From NCBI RefSeq assembly GCF_030758975.1, contig NZ_CP132359.1, positions 558,001 to 622,000 on the forward strand: a DNA stretch of 64,000 bases. The letters are read 5' to 3'. This DNA is from Bosea beijingensis (GTDB lineage: Bacteria; Pseudomonadota; Alphaproteobacteria; Rhizobiales; Beijerinckiaceae). A program made the position numbers and the translations under genes. The notes under the pieces were generated by a model, which ran no database searches, had not been told where the DNA came from, and saw only the letters and a list, made by a program, of their open reading frames with translations. Position 1 is the first letter of the stretch. Every line of letters begins with the position of its first letter. Below, one piece after another: positions 25,599-35,548 of this stretch.

Positions 25599-26327
25599 GT
25601 GTCACAAACCCCGCTGATGCCCAAGGCCACCGCGGTCTGGCTGGTCGAGAACACCTCGCTGACGTTCGAGCAGATCGCCGAGTTCTGCAAGCTGCACCCG
25701 CTCGAGGTGCGCGGCATCGCGGACGGCGAAGTCGCCGCCGGCATCAAGGGCCTCGACCCGATCACCTCCGGCCAACTCACCCGCGAGGAACTGGAGCGCG
25801 CGGCCAAGAACCCGAGCCATCACCTCAAGCTCGCCGAGCGCAAGGTGAAGGTGCCGGAGATCAAGCGCACCAAGGGTCCGCGCTACACCCCGGTCTCGAA
25901 GCGTCAGGACCGGCCGAACGCCATCCTGTGGCTGCTGCGCAATCATCCCGAGCTCAAGGACGCGCAGGTCATCCGCCTGATCGGCACGACCAAGTCGACC
26001 ATCGCGCAGATCCGCGACCGCACTCACTGGAACGCCCAGTCGCTGACCCCGATCGACCCCGTCAGCCTCGGCCTGTGCTCGCAGATCGATCTCGACTTCG
26101 AAGTCGGCCGCGCCGCCAAGGACCGCCCGGCCGCGCTGGCCGAGGCCGGCTCGACCCTGCTCACGGTGGAAGAGGCGATCGCTCCGGAGCCGAAGCCCAG
26201 CGAGAGCCAGCCCTTCGCCGACATGAGCCGACCGAAGCGCGAGGAGGAAGCGGCTATCGACGTCGATTCCGTCTTCGCCAAGCTGAAGCAGCTCAAGCGC
26301 CCGGCCGACGAAGAAGACGACGAGTAA
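25599..26327 (+). CDS. trcR: DUF1013 cell-cycle transcriptional regulator TrcR
   Basis: A 242-residue protein starting at the GTG at 25599, preceded by AGGAG. It matches DUF1013, now usually named TrcR and described as a cell-cycle transcription factor in alphaproteobacteria. Landmarks are MPKATAVWLVENTSLTFEQI at the N-terminus and a helix-turn-helix-like LIGTTKSTIAQIRDRTHWN near residues 128-146. The C-terminal third is acidic and variable. A consensus promoter lies upstream. The MBL-fold gene starts 24 bases after its stop, so they may be co-transcribed. Confidence 0.92.
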   Translation: MSQTPLMPKATAVWLVENTSLTFEQIAEFCKLHPLEVRGIADGEVAAGIKGLDPITSGQLTREELERAAKNPSHHLKLAERKVKVPEIKRTKGPRYTPVSKRQDRPNAILWLLRNHPELKDAQVIRLIGTTKSTIAQIRDRTHWNAQSLTPIDPVSLGLCSQIDLDFEVGRAAKDRPAALAEAGSTLLTVEEAIAPEPKPSESQPFADMSRPKREEEAAIDVDSVFAKLKQLKRPADEEDDE

Positions 26328-26351
26328 GACTTCACGGGACGGACACTGCGC

Positions 26352-27242
26352 ATGTCGAGCATGGATGGCCTCGCCTTCACCTTCCTCGGCACCGGCGCAC
26401 CGCCCGTCAGCCTGCGCCGCGCCGGTCCCTCGCATCTCGTCGAGGCGGCCGGCCGCAAGCTGCTGATCGATTGCGGCTCCGGCGTCAGCCAGCGCCTGGT
26501 CGCCGCCGGCGCGCGCGGCGCCGATATCGACGCCCTGATCGTCACGCATGAACATTCCGACCATCTGGTCGATTTCTACCAGCTCGTGGTCTCCTCCTGG
26601 CATCAGGGTCGCGCCAAACCCTGGCGCGTGCTCGCTCCGGCGCCCGCTCTCGCCAATCTCCGCGCGCAATATACCGCCTTCGAGCGCGAGCGGGCCTTGC
26701 GCATCGCCTTCGAGAAGCGGCCCGATGCGACGGGCCTTGAGGTCATCTTCGAGGAATTGCATGAAGGCCCGGTCTCAGGCCTCGGCGCACTCTCGGTCGA
26801 GGCTTTCCTGGTCGACCACCGCCCGGTCGAGCCGGCCTTCGGCCTGACTCTGTCGCATGGCGGCACTCGCGTCGTCTTCTCGGGCGACACGCGCCTGACG
26901 CCGTCGCTGGAGGCGCAAGCCAACGGGTGCGACCTGCTGGTTTGCGAGGTCTTCATCGCCAGCCAGATGCCCGTCGTCGCGGGTGTCCGCTCGGCCGAGA
27001 CCGTCGCGGCCGTCGAGAGCTACCACATGACGCCTGCAGTCGTGGCAGGGCTCGCAACGCGAACCGGCGCGAAGGCGCTGGCACTGACCCATCTGGTCCC
27101 GCCGAACGCCGACACCACCGCGCTCGCCCGCGAGGTCCGGGCGGCAGGCTATGCCGGCGCCCTGCTGGTCGGCGAAGACCTGATGCGCCTCGCCGTGCCG
27201 GAGCGGCTCCTGAGCTGGAACGGCGCGACGATCGCCTACTAG
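26352..27242 (+). CDS. MBL-fold metallo-hydrolase (RNase Z-like)
   Basis: A 296-residue metallo-beta-lactamase-fold enzyme. The metal motif THEHSDH is near residues 64-70, and further ligands lie in SGDTRLT and a C-terminal LTHLVPP. The opening LGTGAPPVSLRRAGPS resembles RNase Z and arylsulfatase-like members. The substrate is unresolved. It follows trcR closely on the same strand and converges on prpE. Confidence 0.92.
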   Translation: MSSMDGLAFTFLGTGAPPVSLRRAGPSHLVEAAGRKLLIDCGSGVSQRLVAAGARGADIDALIVTHEHSDHLVDFYQLVVSSWHQGRAKPWRVLAPAPALANLRAQYTAFERERALRIAFEKRPDATGLEVIFEELHEGPVSGLGALSVEAFLVDHRPVEPAFGLTLSHGGTRVVFSGDTRLTPSLEAQANGCDLLVCEVFIASQMPVVAGVRSAETVAAVESYHMTPAVVAGLATRTGAKALALTHLVPPNADTTALAREVRAAGYAGALLVGEDLMRLAVPERLLSWNGATIAY

Positions 27243-27263
27243 CTCGCCCGCGCAGGATCGGCC

Positions 27264-29198
27264 CTACCCGAGTCCCCTGCCCTTCAGCGCGGTGCCGATC
27301 TCGCCGAGCACGGCGATATCCTCGATCGTCGCCGGCACGGCATAATCCTCGCCATCGGCGATCTTCTTCATGGTGGCCCGCAGGATCTTGCCGGAGCGCG
27401 TCTTCGGCAATCGCGCGACCGTCAGCGCCAGCTTGAAGGCCGCGACCGGCCCGATGCGCTCGCGCACCAATGCGACGAGCTCCTTCTCGACCTGCTCGGG
27501 CGACACCGTCGCACCGGCCTTCAGCACGACGAAACCGCAAGGCTGCTCGCCCTTGAGCGCGTCGCGGATGCCGACGACCGCGCATTCCGCTACGGCCGGA
27601 TGCGCCGCCAGCACCTCCTCCATGCCACCGGTCGAGAGCCGGTGGCCAGCGACATTGATGATGTCGTCAGTGCGGCCCATGATGAAGACATAGCCGTCCT
27701 CGTCGATGAAGCCGGCATCCGAGGTGTTGTAGTAGCCGGGATAGGTCGTCAGATACGCCTCCCTGAAGCGTGCATCGTCGTTCCAGAGTGTCGGCAGGGC
27801 GCCCGGCGGCAAGGGCAGCTTCAGCACGATCGCGCCCATCTTGCCGGGTTCGACCGGGCGCCCGCCCTCGTCGAGGCATTGGACATCCCAGCCCGGCAGC
27901 GGCACGGTCGGCGAGCCGTGCTTCACCGGCAGCAGGCCCAGCCCCATCGGGTCGCCGACGATCGGGGAGCCGCTCTCGGTCTGCCACCAATGGTCGATCA
28001 CCGGCACCTTGAGCATCGCCTCGGCCCATTTCAGCGTCTCGGGATCGGCCCGCTCGCCGGCTAGGAACAGCGCCCTGAAGCGAGAGAGATCGTGCCCCGC
28101 GAGATATTTGCCGTCGGGGTCCTCCTTGCGGATGGCGCGGAAGGCGGTCGGCGCCGTGAACAGCACCTTCACGCCATGCTCGGCAATCACCCGCCAGAAG
28201 GCGCCGGGGTCGGGCGTACCGACCGGCTTGCCCTCGTAGAGCACGCTGGTCGCGCCCTGGATCAGCGGCGCGTAGACGATATAGCCGTGGCCGACGACCC
28301 AGCCGACATCGGAGGCACAGAACATCACTTCGCCCGGCCCGACGTCGAAGAGCTGGTCCATCGTCGCCTTGAGCACGACCATGTGCCCGCCATTGTCGCG
28401 CACCACGCCCTTCGGCCGCCCCGTCGTACCGGAGGTGTAGAGGATGTAGAGCGGGTCGGTCGCCGCGACCTCGACGCAATCCGCCTTGCGCCCGGCGGCC
28501 TTCGCAGCGGCCACCAGCGTGCGCCAGTTCCTGTCGCGGGTGACATGCATCGAGGCATCGACTTGGGGCCGTTGCAGCACGACGCAGGTCTGCGGCTTGT
28601 GCCTGGCCATCTCGATCGCCCCGTCGAGCAATGGCTTGTATTCGACGACGCGCGTCGGCTCGATGCCGCAGGTCGCGGTCAGGATGACCTTGGGCTCGGC
28701 ATCGTCGATGCGCGTCGCCAGTTCCTTCGCAGCAAAGCCGCCGAACACCACCGAATGCACGGCGCCGATGCGGGCGCAGGCCAGCATGGCGAAGGCCGCC
28801 TCCGGCACCATCGGCATGTAGATCAGGACGCGATCACCCTTGCCGACGCCAAGCTCCTGCAGGACGGCGGCGAGCGTCGCCACCTCATCCAGCATCTGAG
28901 CATAAGTGTAGCTCGCCTTCGTCCCGGTGACCGGACTGTCATAGATCAGCGCGGCCTGGTCGCCGCGCCCGTCGCGGACATGCCGATCGAGCGCGTTGAA
29001 GCAGGTGTTGCAGGTCGCATCCGGGAACCAGCGGCCATAGATACCGGCAGCCGAATCGAACGCCTTCACCGGCGGCTTGATCCAGTCGATCGCCTTGGCC
29101 ATGTCGAGCCAATAGGCATCCGGATCGGCCTGCCAGCTTGCATAGGTCTCGGCATAGCCTTGCGTCGGGTGGGCGGGCGCCGCATGGGGGCCATTCAT
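27264..29198 (-). CDS. prpE: Propionyl-CoA synthetase
   Basis: A 644-residue AMP-forming ligase activating propionate to propionyl-CoA. It has the acetyl-CoA-synthetase-type N-terminus (GYAETYASWQADPDAYW). The ATP motif is YTSGTTGRPKGVVRDNGGH (about 247-265), the adenylation motif YYNTSDAG is present, and the C-terminal SGKILR carries the catalytic Lys, a usual acetylation target. Length is typical of PrpE. No methylcitrate genes adjoin it, so propionate probably goes to another route encoded elsewhere. Confidence 0.93.
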   Translation of the reverse strand: MNGPHAAPAHPTQGYAETYASWQADPDAYWLDMAKAIDWIKPPVKAFDSAAGIYGRWFPDATCNTCFNALDRHVRDGRGDQAALIYDSPVTGTKASYTYAQMLDEVATLAAVLQELGVGKGDRVLIYMPMVPEAAFAMLACARIGAVHSVVFGGFAAKELATRIDDAEPKVILTATCGIEPTRVVEYKPLLDGAIEMARHKPQTCVVLQRPQVDASMHVTRDRNWRTLVAAAKAAGRKADCVEVAATDPLYILYTSGTTGRPKGVVRDNGGHMVVLKATMDQLFDVGPGEVMFCASDVGWVVGHGYIVYAPLIQGATSVLYEGKPVGTPDPGAFWRVIAEHGVKVLFTAPTAFRAIRKEDPDGKYLAGHDLSRFRALFLAGERADPETLKWAEAMLKVPVIDHWWQTESGSPIVGDPMGLGLLPVKHGSPTVPLPGWDVQCLDEGGRPVEPGKMGAIVLKLPLPPGALPTLWNDDARFREAYLTTYPGYYNTSDAGFIDEDGYVFIMGRTDDIINVAGHRLSTGGMEEVLAAHPAVAECAVVGIRDALKGEQPCGFVVLKAGATVSPEQVEKELVALVRERIGPVAAFKLALTVARLPKTRSGKILRATMKKIADGEDYAVPATIEDIAVLGEIGTALKGRGLG

Positions 29199-29371
29199 CG
29201 CAAGCGTTCCTCTGTGCCGGGTTTCATCCTAAAGCCCCGCGGCGAGCCGGCGATGGCGGGGCTGATTTTGCGTGGAACCCTGCGCTCTTCCCCGCGCTCG
29301 GCGCAAGCTTGCGGCCTTAAGACTTTCGCCGATCCCGATCTGCATTTCCCGGCCCTGCGACGCAGTAGCAC

Positions 29372-30136
29372 ATGCCCTTCGACCTGCTCTTCTTCGCCGC
29401 CATGGTGCCGGCCGTCGTCCTGACCGGGCTGGCCAAGGGCGGCTTTTCCGGCATCGGCCTGCTCTCGCTGCCGCTGATGGCGCTGGTCGTCTCGCCGGTG
29501 ACGGCAGCCGCGATCATGCTGCCGCTCCTGATCGCGCAGGATGTGGTCTCGGTCTGGTCCTACCGGCGCGATTTCGACCGCCGCAATCTTGCGACGCTGG
29601 CGCCGGGCGCACTGCTCGGCATCCTCGTCGGCTATCTGCTGGCGGCGAAGGTCTCGGACGCGGCCATCGTGCTCGCAGTCGGGCTGATCTCGGTCGGCTT
29701 TGCACTGCGCCGCATGCTGAGCGACGGCAAGAAACCTGCAATTGCCACGCAGGCGAACTGGAGCGCCGGCAGCCTCTGGGGCTTCCTTTGCGGCTTCACC
29801 AGCATGGTCGCCCATGCCGGCGGCCCGCCCTTCCAGATCTATGTCATGCCGCAGAAGCTGAAGCCCGCCGTCTTCGTCGGCACGGGCGCAGTCTTCTTCG
29901 CCGCGATGAACCTGGTGAAGCTCATCCCCTATCTCGCGCTCGGCCAGCTCAACGGCCAGAACCTGCTGGCTTCGGCCGCGCTGTTGCCCTTCGCCGTCGC
30001 AGCGACCTTCGCCGGGGTCTGGCTGGTCCGGCGCGTTCCGCCCGAGCGCTTCTATGGCATCGTCTACTGGCTCCTGCTGCTGGTCGGCACAAAGCTCGTC
30101 TACGACGGCCTGCAGGGCCTGCATCTCCTCGGCTGA
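29372..30136 (+). CDS. TauE/SafE-family sulfite/organosulfonate exporter-like permease
   Basis: A 254-residue integral membrane protein with about 7-8 helices. It begins with the family pattern VVLTGLAKGGFSGIG and has a second-half repeat GFLCGFTSMVAHAGGPPFQIY. TauE/SafE proteins move sulfite, sulfoacetate or related anions. The cargo here is not determined. It is divergent from prpE, with about 170 bases between them, and followed by an acyl-CoA synthetase 98 bases downstream. Confidence 0.92.
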   Translation: MPFDLLFFAAMVPAVVLTGLAKGGFSGIGLLSLPLMALVVSPVTAAAIMLPLLIAQDVVSVWSYRRDFDRRNLATLAPGALLGILVGYLLAAKVSDAAIVLAVGLISVGFALRRMLSDGKKPAIATQANWSAGSLWGFLCGFTSMVAHAGGPPFQIYVMPQKLKPAVFVGTGAVFFAAMNLVKLIPYLALGQLNGQNLLASAALLPFAVAATFAGVWLVRRVPPERFYGIVYWLLLLVGTKLVYDGLQGLHLLG

Positions 30137-30234
30137 TCGGCCTCCGCGCGATTGCGCCGCATCGGAAAAAGGGATGGATTACCCCGGAGCGCGCCAGCCG
30201 CTAAGGCTTTCGGCGCTTGCGAGGAAGGCTCCCG

Positions 30235-31863
30235 ATGACCCGTTCGGCCTATGACACCGATCTCGACCGCAACCCGGCGAATTATCAGCCGCTGACGCCG
30301 CTCGCCTTCCTCGAGCGCGCCGCCTCGGTCTTCCCCGACCGTACCGCGATCACCCACGGCCCGCTGCGCCGTACCTATGCCGAGTTCTACGCTCGCTCGC
30401 GCCGCCTTGCCTCGGCGCTGGCGAGGCACGGCATCGGCAAGAACGACACCGTCGCGGCCATGCTGCCGAACACCCCGGCCATGCTCGAATGCCATTACGG
30501 GGTGCCGATGGCCGGCGCCGTCCTGAACACGCTGAACACCCGCCTCGACGCCGCGATCATCGCCTTCTCGCTCGACCATGGCGGCGCCAAGGTGCTGATC
30601 ACCGACCGCGAGTTCTCCGGGACGATCAAGGCGGCGCTCTCGCTCTGCAAGGCGAAGCCCATCGTCATCGATTACGACGACCCCGTCTATGACGGCCCCG
30701 GCGAGCGGCTGGGCGCGATCGAATACGAGGATTTCGTCGCGTCCGGCGATCCCGATTTCGACTGGCCGATGCCCTCGGACGAATGGGACGCGATCGCGCT
30801 GAACTACACCTCCGGCACGACGGGCGATCCCAAGGGCGTGGTCTATCACCACCGCGGCGCCAACCTGCTCGCGACCTCGAACGTCATCACCGGCAATCTC
30901 GGCCGCCATCCGGTCTATCTCTGGACGCTGCCGATGTTCCACTGCAACGGCTGGTGCTTCCCCTGGACGATCTCCATCGTCGCCGGCACCCATGTCTGCC
31001 TGCGTCAGGTCCGCGCCAAGGCGATGTACGATGCGCTGGCCGACCATGGCGTGACCCATCTCTGCGGCGCGCCGATCGTGATGTCGACGCTGCTGAACGC
31101 TCCGGCCGAGGAGCGCCGCGACTTCCCGCAGACGGTCTCCTTCTTCACAGCCGCCGCCCCGCCGCCCGAGGCGGTGCTCGCCGGCATGAAGCAGGCCGGC
31201 TTCGAGGTGACGCATCTATATGGGCTGACCGAGTGCTACGGCCCTTCCGTCGTCAACGACTGGAACGACGACTGGAATGCCCTCTCGCCGGCGGAACAGG
31301 CCGCCAAGAAGGCTCGCCAGGGCGTGCGCTATCCCGCGCTCGAAGGGCTCGACGTGCTCGATCCCGAGACGATGCAGCCCGTCCCGCGCGACGGCCAGAC
31401 GCTGGGCGAGGTGATGATGCGCGGCAATGTCGTGATGAAGGGCTATCTCGGCAACCGGAAATCCACCGAGGCCGCCTTTGCCGGCGGCTGGTTCCACACC
31501 GGCGATCTCGGCGTGCGCTACCCGGACGGCTATATCCAGCTCAAGGACCGCTCGAAGGACATCATCATCTCCGGCGGCGAGAACATCTCCTCGATCGAGG
31601 TCGAGGATGCGCTCTACAAGCATCCGGCCGTGCAGGCGGCTGCCGTGGTCGCCCGCCCCGACGAGAAATGGGGCGAGACGCCCTGCGCCTTCATCGAACT
31701 GAAGCCGGGCAAGTCCGCGACGGAAGCGGAGATCATCGCCTGGTGCCGCGAGCATCTCGCCGCGTTCAAGTGCCCGCGTACCATCGTCTTCGCCGAGGTC
31801 CCGAAGACCTCGACCGGCAAGATCCAGAAATTTCGTCTGCGCGAGATGGCGCGGGCGTTGTAG
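30235..31863 (+). CDS. Medium/long-chain acyl-CoA synthetase
   Basis: A 542-residue AMP-binding ligase starting at the ATG at 30235 after AGGAAGG. It has the P-loop YTSGTTGDPKGVVYHHRGA (about 189-207), the YGLTECYGP adenylate motif and C-terminal KTSTGKIQKF with the catalytic Lys. It resembles FadD-like and DmdB-like enzymes activating fatty acids or methylmercaptopropionate. Sequence alone does not separate these. Confidence 0.92.
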   Translation: MTRSAYDTDLDRNPANYQPLTPLAFLERAASVFPDRTAITHGPLRRTYAEFYARSRRLASALARHGIGKNDTVAAMLPNTPAMLECHYGVPMAGAVLNTLNTRLDAAIIAFSLDHGGAKVLITDREFSGTIKAALSLCKAKPIVIDYDDPVYDGPGERLGAIEYEDFVASGDPDFDWPMPSDEWDAIALNYTSGTTGDPKGVVYHHRGANLLATSNVITGNLGRHPVYLWTLPMFHCNGWCFPWTISIVAGTHVCLRQVRAKAMYDALADHGVTHLCGAPIVMSTLLNAPAEERRDFPQTVSFFTAAAPPPEAVLAGMKQAGFEVTHLYGLTECYGPSVVNDWNDDWNALSPAEQAAKKARQGVRYPALEGLDVLDPETMQPVPRDGQTLGEVMMRGNVVMKGYLGNRKSTEAAFAGGWFHTGDLGVRYPDGYIQLKDRSKDIIISGGENISSIEVEDALYKHPAVQAAAVVARPDEKWGETPCAFIELKPGKSATEAEIIAWCREHLAAFKCPRTIVFAEVPKTSTGKIQKFRLREMARAL

Positions 31864-31960
31864 GCCAACCAGCGCGGCCACGGCATCCCACAGCCGTCAT
31901 GCTCGCCCTTGTCGCGAGCATCCATGTCTTGAACACGACCTTGGACCAGCGAAGACGTGG

Positions 31961-31983
31961 ATGGTCGGGACAAGCCCGACCAT
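31961..31983. repeat. Short palindrome, family D copy 2
   Basis: Arms ATGGTCGGG / CCCGACCAT with a 5-base centre and a GACG tail match the design of the copy at 10688-10708. It lies between convergent genes. Confidence 0.5.
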
Positions 31984-32007
31984 GACGTGGAGCGTTGCGA
32001 AACGCCC

Positions 32008-32523
32008 TCAAGCCCCGGCGCGGTCGATTCGCCCGTTCGGCGTGAAGCGGTCGACGGCTTCCGGCAGAACCTGCGACAGCCGGTCCAGCAATTCGTCCCG
32101 CGACAGGCCCGTCCGGGTTGCGATCGCATCGATCACCTGCGGGCCGAGCGCCTGTTCGAGATCGTTGGGCGCCACGTCCTGATTGGGTCCTTGCTGCACC
32201 CAGGAATCGACCTTCTCGCCCTGCCCCGCTTGCCTGAACCGGTCGGAAAGCTCGCCGAGCCCGCCATTCAACAAACCACCGATGCCGCCGGCGCCGAGCA
32301 GGCCACCGAGGCCCCCGAGCAGCCCACCGCCATCGTTCTGCGGTGCAGTGCCCGCCTGGCCCGGCTGCGGGGCCGGCACTTGCCCCGGCTCCGGCTGCCC
32401 GCGCCCGCCGAGCCATTCCGAAATCTTGTCGCGGTTCTGGTAGCCGGCGACGGCAAGAAGCCCGAGAAGGGCGGTCAGGGACGGAAAACCGCTGCTGCTG
32501 TTGTCGTCACTCACGGCAGTCAC
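32008..32523 (-). CDS. YidB-like DUF937 protein
   Basis: A 171-residue protein with a short hydrophobic opening (PSLTALLGLLAVAGY), a Gly/Pro/Gln-rich linker with LGGLGGLLGAGG repeats, and the C-terminal DUF937 half (VAPNDLEQALGPQVIDAIATRTGLSRDELLDRLS). E. coli YidB has no assigned function. It neighbours a GlsB/YeaQ stress-type membrane protein on the same strand. Confidence 0.88.
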   Translation of the reverse strand: MTAVSDDNSSSGFPSLTALLGLLAVAGYQNRDKISEWLGGRGQPEPGQVPAPQPGQAGTAPQNDGGGLLGGLGGLLGAGGIGGLLNGGLGELSDRFRQAGQGEKVDSWVQQGPNQDVAPNDLEQALGPQVIDAIATRTGLSRDELLDRLSQVLPEAVDRFTPNGRIDRAGA

Positions 32524-32594
32524 TCCATGTGGGAGAAAACATCGTCCCGTAGCCGTGCCGCGACTTCGGGAGCTCCGATGCGGGGAGGTCGAAT

Positions 32595-32855
32595 TCAGGC
32601 GGCGCGGTTGCGGCCGTTGATCGCGCCCCAGACGACCAGCACGATGATGGCGCCGACAACCGCGCCGATCAGTCCGGCGCCCTCGCCCGGCGCGTACCAG
32701 CCGAGCGACTGGCCGAGCCAGGTCGCAACGAAGGCGCCGATGATGCCGAGGATCGTGGTCAGGATGAAACCGGCCGGCTCGTTCGAGCCCGGCGTGATGA
32801 ACTTGGCGATGACGCCGGCGATAAAACCGATGATGACGGTCCAGATGAAGCCCAT
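32595..32855 (-). CDS. GlsB/YeaQ/YmgE family small membrane protein
   Basis: An 86-residue protein of about three hydrophobic helices with the transglycosylase-associated pattern GFIAGVIAKFITPG, GFILTTILGIIGAFVATWLG and LIGAVVGAIIVL. The family is often general-stress induced and has no known enzyme activity. It is upstream of yidB on the same strand, with about 70 bases between them. Confidence 0.92.
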   Translation of the reverse strand: MGFIWTVIIGFIAGVIAKFITPGSNEPAGFILTTILGIIGAFVATWLGQSLGWYAPGEGAGLIGAVVGAIIVLVVWGAINGRNRAA

Positions 32856-32964
32856 GGCTGCCTCCCCTCGCGATGCGCGCCCGGCCTCAACCGGTCATCG
32901 CGGCAGAAGTTCCCGCCGATTTGTGTCAATCCGTTGACGGAGCCCGCTTCTGCCTGCCACCAAC

Positions 32965-32990
32965 GAAAAACCGGCCCTTTCGGGCCGGTT
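32965..32990 (-). terminator. Intrinsic terminator after the DUF465 gene
   Basis: An AACCGGCCC/GGGCCGGTT-type stem is followed on the minus strand by a five-T run. It lies about 50 bases past the stop of the 33038-33226 gene. Confidence 0.8.
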
Positions 32991-33037
32991 CATCCGTAAC
33001 CTTCACTGGGGTCTGCGGGCCTTCTGGCCCGCGGGGC

Positions 33038-33226
33038 TCAGTGCAAGGTTCGCTCCGGCATTGTCGTCCGTACGCGTTCGATCTCATCCTTCAGTTGCAA
33101 TTTCTTCCGCTTCAGCTCTGCGAGGCTGAGGTCACTCGAAGACGGGCTCGCCACAGCCTGGGCGATAGCGTCTTCAAGTTGACGGTGCTTGCGCTCGAGT
33201 TCCGCAAGACGGGTCTGCAACGACAT
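33038..33226 (-). CDS. DUF465 (YdcH-like) small coiled-coil protein, copy 1
   Basis: A 62-residue helical hairpin protein starting MSLQTRLAELERKHRQLEDA. A near-perfect AGGAGGATCC site precedes the ATG at 33226. It ends with the family motif LAELKRKKLQLKDEIERV. Function unknown. It is divergent from a second DUF465 gene 224 bases away and followed by a clean terminator. Confidence 0.92.
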   Translation of the reverse strand: MSLQTRLAELERKHRQLEDAIAQAVASPSSSDLSLAELKRKKLQLKDEIERVRTTMPERTLH

Positions 33227-33450
33227 CTGGATCCTCCTGATGAGCGGTTGACACAACCAATCTGACATAGAGCCGGCTTCACGTCTTCCCTGTGCCGTCA
33301 CACGGCATTCATGAGATTCTGTGATCGTCACCGATCCGTTTCCGGAAAGCCGTGAATAGATGGCTTCCCCATGCCTTCAGCCGCCTCGCCCGCACTTGCG
33401 GTACGTGGGGCGGCACGCGCATAGTCGCTCCCGATCAAGGCAATGATGAG

Positions 33451-33675
33451 ATGCCCATGGGATTCGAGCTCAGCCCCGAAGAGGTCGAGACCTTCACCTC
33501 CGAACTCGCGCGGCTGCGCGAGGAGCATCGCGATCTCGACAGCGCCATCGACGCCCTGGAGCGCGTCGGCTCGATCAATCAGGTTCAGGTCCAGCGCCTG
33601 AAGAAGCGCAAGCTGTACCTCAAGGACCGTATCTCGCAGATCGAAGATGCGCTTACCCCCGATATCATTGCCTGA
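33451..33675 (+). CDS. DUF465 (YdcH-like) small protein, copy 2
   Basis: A 74-residue paralogue of the gene at 33038-33226, sharing the C-terminal signature VQRLKKRKLYLKDRISQIED. I start it at the ATG at 33451; the ATG six bases later is also possible. It lies upstream of purE by about 100 bases on the same strand. Confidence 0.88.
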   Translation: MPMGFELSPEEVETFTSELARLREEHRDLDSAIDALERVGSINQVQVQRLKKRKLYLKDRISQIEDALTPDIIA

Positions 33676-33774
33676 CAAAGCGGATTCCGGTCGCGCCGCG
33701 CCGATTCGCCCTTGCTTCCCCGGCATCGCCCGGTCTAGATCGCGCGCTTCCGGAGCCGAGCCCGAGCGCATTCC

Positions 33775-34275
33775 ATGGCAGCCAGCAGCCCCCCCGTCGC
33801 CATCATCATGGGCAGCCAGTCCGACTGGGCGACGATGCGTCATGCCGCCGAGGCGCTCGAATCGCTCGCCATCCCCTATGACGCCCGCATCGTCTCGGCC
33901 CACCGCACGCCGGAGCGGCTCTTCGACTTCGCCAGGGGCGCCAAGGCCGAAGGCTTCAAGGTCGTCATCGCCGGCGCCGGCGGCGCGGCGCATCTGCCGG
34001 GGATGACGGCATCGCTGACGCCGCTCCCGGTCTTCGGCGTCCCTGTCGAATCGAAGGCGCTCTCGGGCCAGGACAGCCTGCTCTCGATCGTGCAGATGCC
34101 GGCCGGCATTCCCGTCGGCACGCTCGCCATCGGCCGGGCCGGCGCGGTCAACGCCGCCCTGCTGGCCGCCGCTGTGCTCGCCCTATCCGATACCGGCCTG
34201 GCCGAGCGGCTCGACGCCTATCGCGCCCGCCAGAGCGCCGGCATCGCCGAGCGCCCCGACCGGGACGACGCATGA
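33775..34275 (+). CDS. purE: 5-(carboxyamino)imidazole ribonucleotide mutase
   Basis: A 166-residue class I PurE, which converts N5-CAIR to CAIR in purine synthesis. Signatures are IMGSQSDW (about 11-18), SAHRTPERL (about 41-49) and [12 protein letters not shown]. Its stop overlaps the purK start by four bases (ATGA), consistent with tight pairing of the two consecutive steps. Confidence 0.97.
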   Translation: MAASSPPVAIIMGSQSDWATMRHAAEALESLAIPYDARIVSAHRTPERLFDFARGAKAEGFKVVIAGAGGAAHLPGMTASLTPLPVFGVPVESKALSGQDSLLSIVQMPAGIPVGTLAIGRAGAVNAALLAAAVLALSDTGLAERLDAYRARQSAGIAERPDRDDA

Positions 34276-35378
34276 ACCCGCCCGTTCCCACCGGCCTCGC
34301 GCCCGGCGCCATGCTCGGCATCCTCGGCGGCGGCCAGCTCGCCCGCATGATGGCGCTCGCCGCCGCCGATCTCGGCATCCGCTGCCATGTCTTTGCGCCC
34401 GAGGCCGATAGCCCGGCCTTCGACGTCGCGGCGCGCCACACCGTCGCGGAATACGAGGACGAGGAAGCGCTCGCCCGCTTCGCCGATGCCGTCGATGTGG
34501 TGACCTACGAATTCGAGAACGTGCCGGCCGCGACCGCCGCCTTCCTTGGTGCGCGCGTGCCGCTGCATCCGGGCGCCCGCGCCCTGGCGGTGACGCAGGA
34601 TCGGCTGAGCGAAAAGCGCTTCGTTTCGGAGCTCGGCCTCGCCGTCGCGCCCTTCCGGGCGGTCGACACGCTGGCCGATCTCGAAGCCGCCGCCACCGAA
34701 CTCGGCCGCCCCTCGGTGCTGAAGACCCGCCGCTTCGGCTATGACGGCAAGGGCCAGGTCAAGATCGCGGCGGGCAGCGACCTCGCCGAGGCCCATGAGG
34801 CGATCGGGCGCTTCCCCGCGATTCTCGAAGGCTTCGTCTCCTTCGTGCGCGAGGTCTCGGTCGTCGCGGCGCGTGGGCTCGACGGCTCCTTCGCCGCCTT
34901 CGACGTCTGCGAGAACGAGCACCGTGACCACATTCTCGCCTATACCCGCATTCCCGCGTCGCTCTCGGAAGGTGCGTCGCTGCAGGCGATCGACGCGGCC
35001 CGCCGCATCGGCGAAGCGCTCGGCTATGTCGGCGTCTTCGCGGTCGAGCTGTTCGTACTCGAGGCCGAGGGCGACCTCGCCGAGCGCGTCGTCGTCAACG
35101 AGATCGCCCCGCGCGTCCATAATTCCGGGCACTGGACCAGCGAGGGCGCCGACACCTCGCAGTTTCACCAGCATGTCCGCGCCGTCTGCGGCTTCCCGCT
35201 CGGCTCCACCGCGCGGCGCGGTCGCGTCGAGATGGAGAATCTGATCGGCGCGAGCGCGCTGCGCTGGCGCGAATTGCTGGCAGAGCCCGGTGCGCATCTG
35301 CATCTCTACGGCAAGCGCGACGCCCGCCCCGGCCGCAAGATGGGCCATGTCACCCGCGTCACGGACGAGCGCGCTTGA
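34272..35378 (+). CDS. purK: 5-(carboxyamino)imidazole ribonucleotide synthase
   Basis: A 368-residue ATP-grasp enzyme making N5-CAIR from AIR, bicarbonate and [22 protein letters not shown] is at the N-terminus, [10 protein letters not shown] in the ATP-grasp, EVSVVAAR centrally and [14 protein letters not shown] at about 272-285. It overlaps purE by four bases. Confidence 0.97.
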   Translation: MNPPVPTGLAPGAMLGILGGGQLARMMALAAADLGIRCHVFAPEADSPAFDVAARHTVAEYEDEEALARFADAVDVVTYEFENVPAATAAFLGARVPLHPGARALAVTQDRLSEKRFVSELGLAVAPFRAVDTLADLEAAATELGRPSVLKTRRFGYDGKGQVKIAAGSDLAEAHEAIGRFPAILEGFVSFVREVSVVAARGLDGSFAAFDVCENEHRDHILAYTRIPASLSEGASLQAIDAARRIGEALGYVGVFAVELFVLEAEGDLAERVVVNEIAPRVHNSGHWTSEGADTSQFHQHVRAVCGFPLGSTARRGRVEMENLIGASALRWRELLAEPGAHLHLYGKRDARPGRKMGHVTRVTDERA

Positions 35379-35440
35379 GCGCCCGGCCCGCCCTCATGTC
35401 CGAACTGCATGCGGCCCCGCATTTTCAAGGGATCGCGGCG

Positions 35441-35469
35441 TGGACATGCGAAATGAATTCTGCTATCCG
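35441..35469 (+). promoter_or_regulatory. Candidate promoter of rpsU
   Basis: TGGACA (35441-35446) and TATCCG (35464-35469) lie 17 bases apart, about 80 bases before the rpsU start. The same -35 sequence and spacing occur in the trcR promoter. Confidence 0.5.
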
Positions 35470-35548
35470 CACCCATCTTCGCGCGGTGGGCTCTGCCTTG
35501 CCGCCAGCCCCCACTTCTGGCTCAACCCGTTAAGGACGGACGTTTAAC

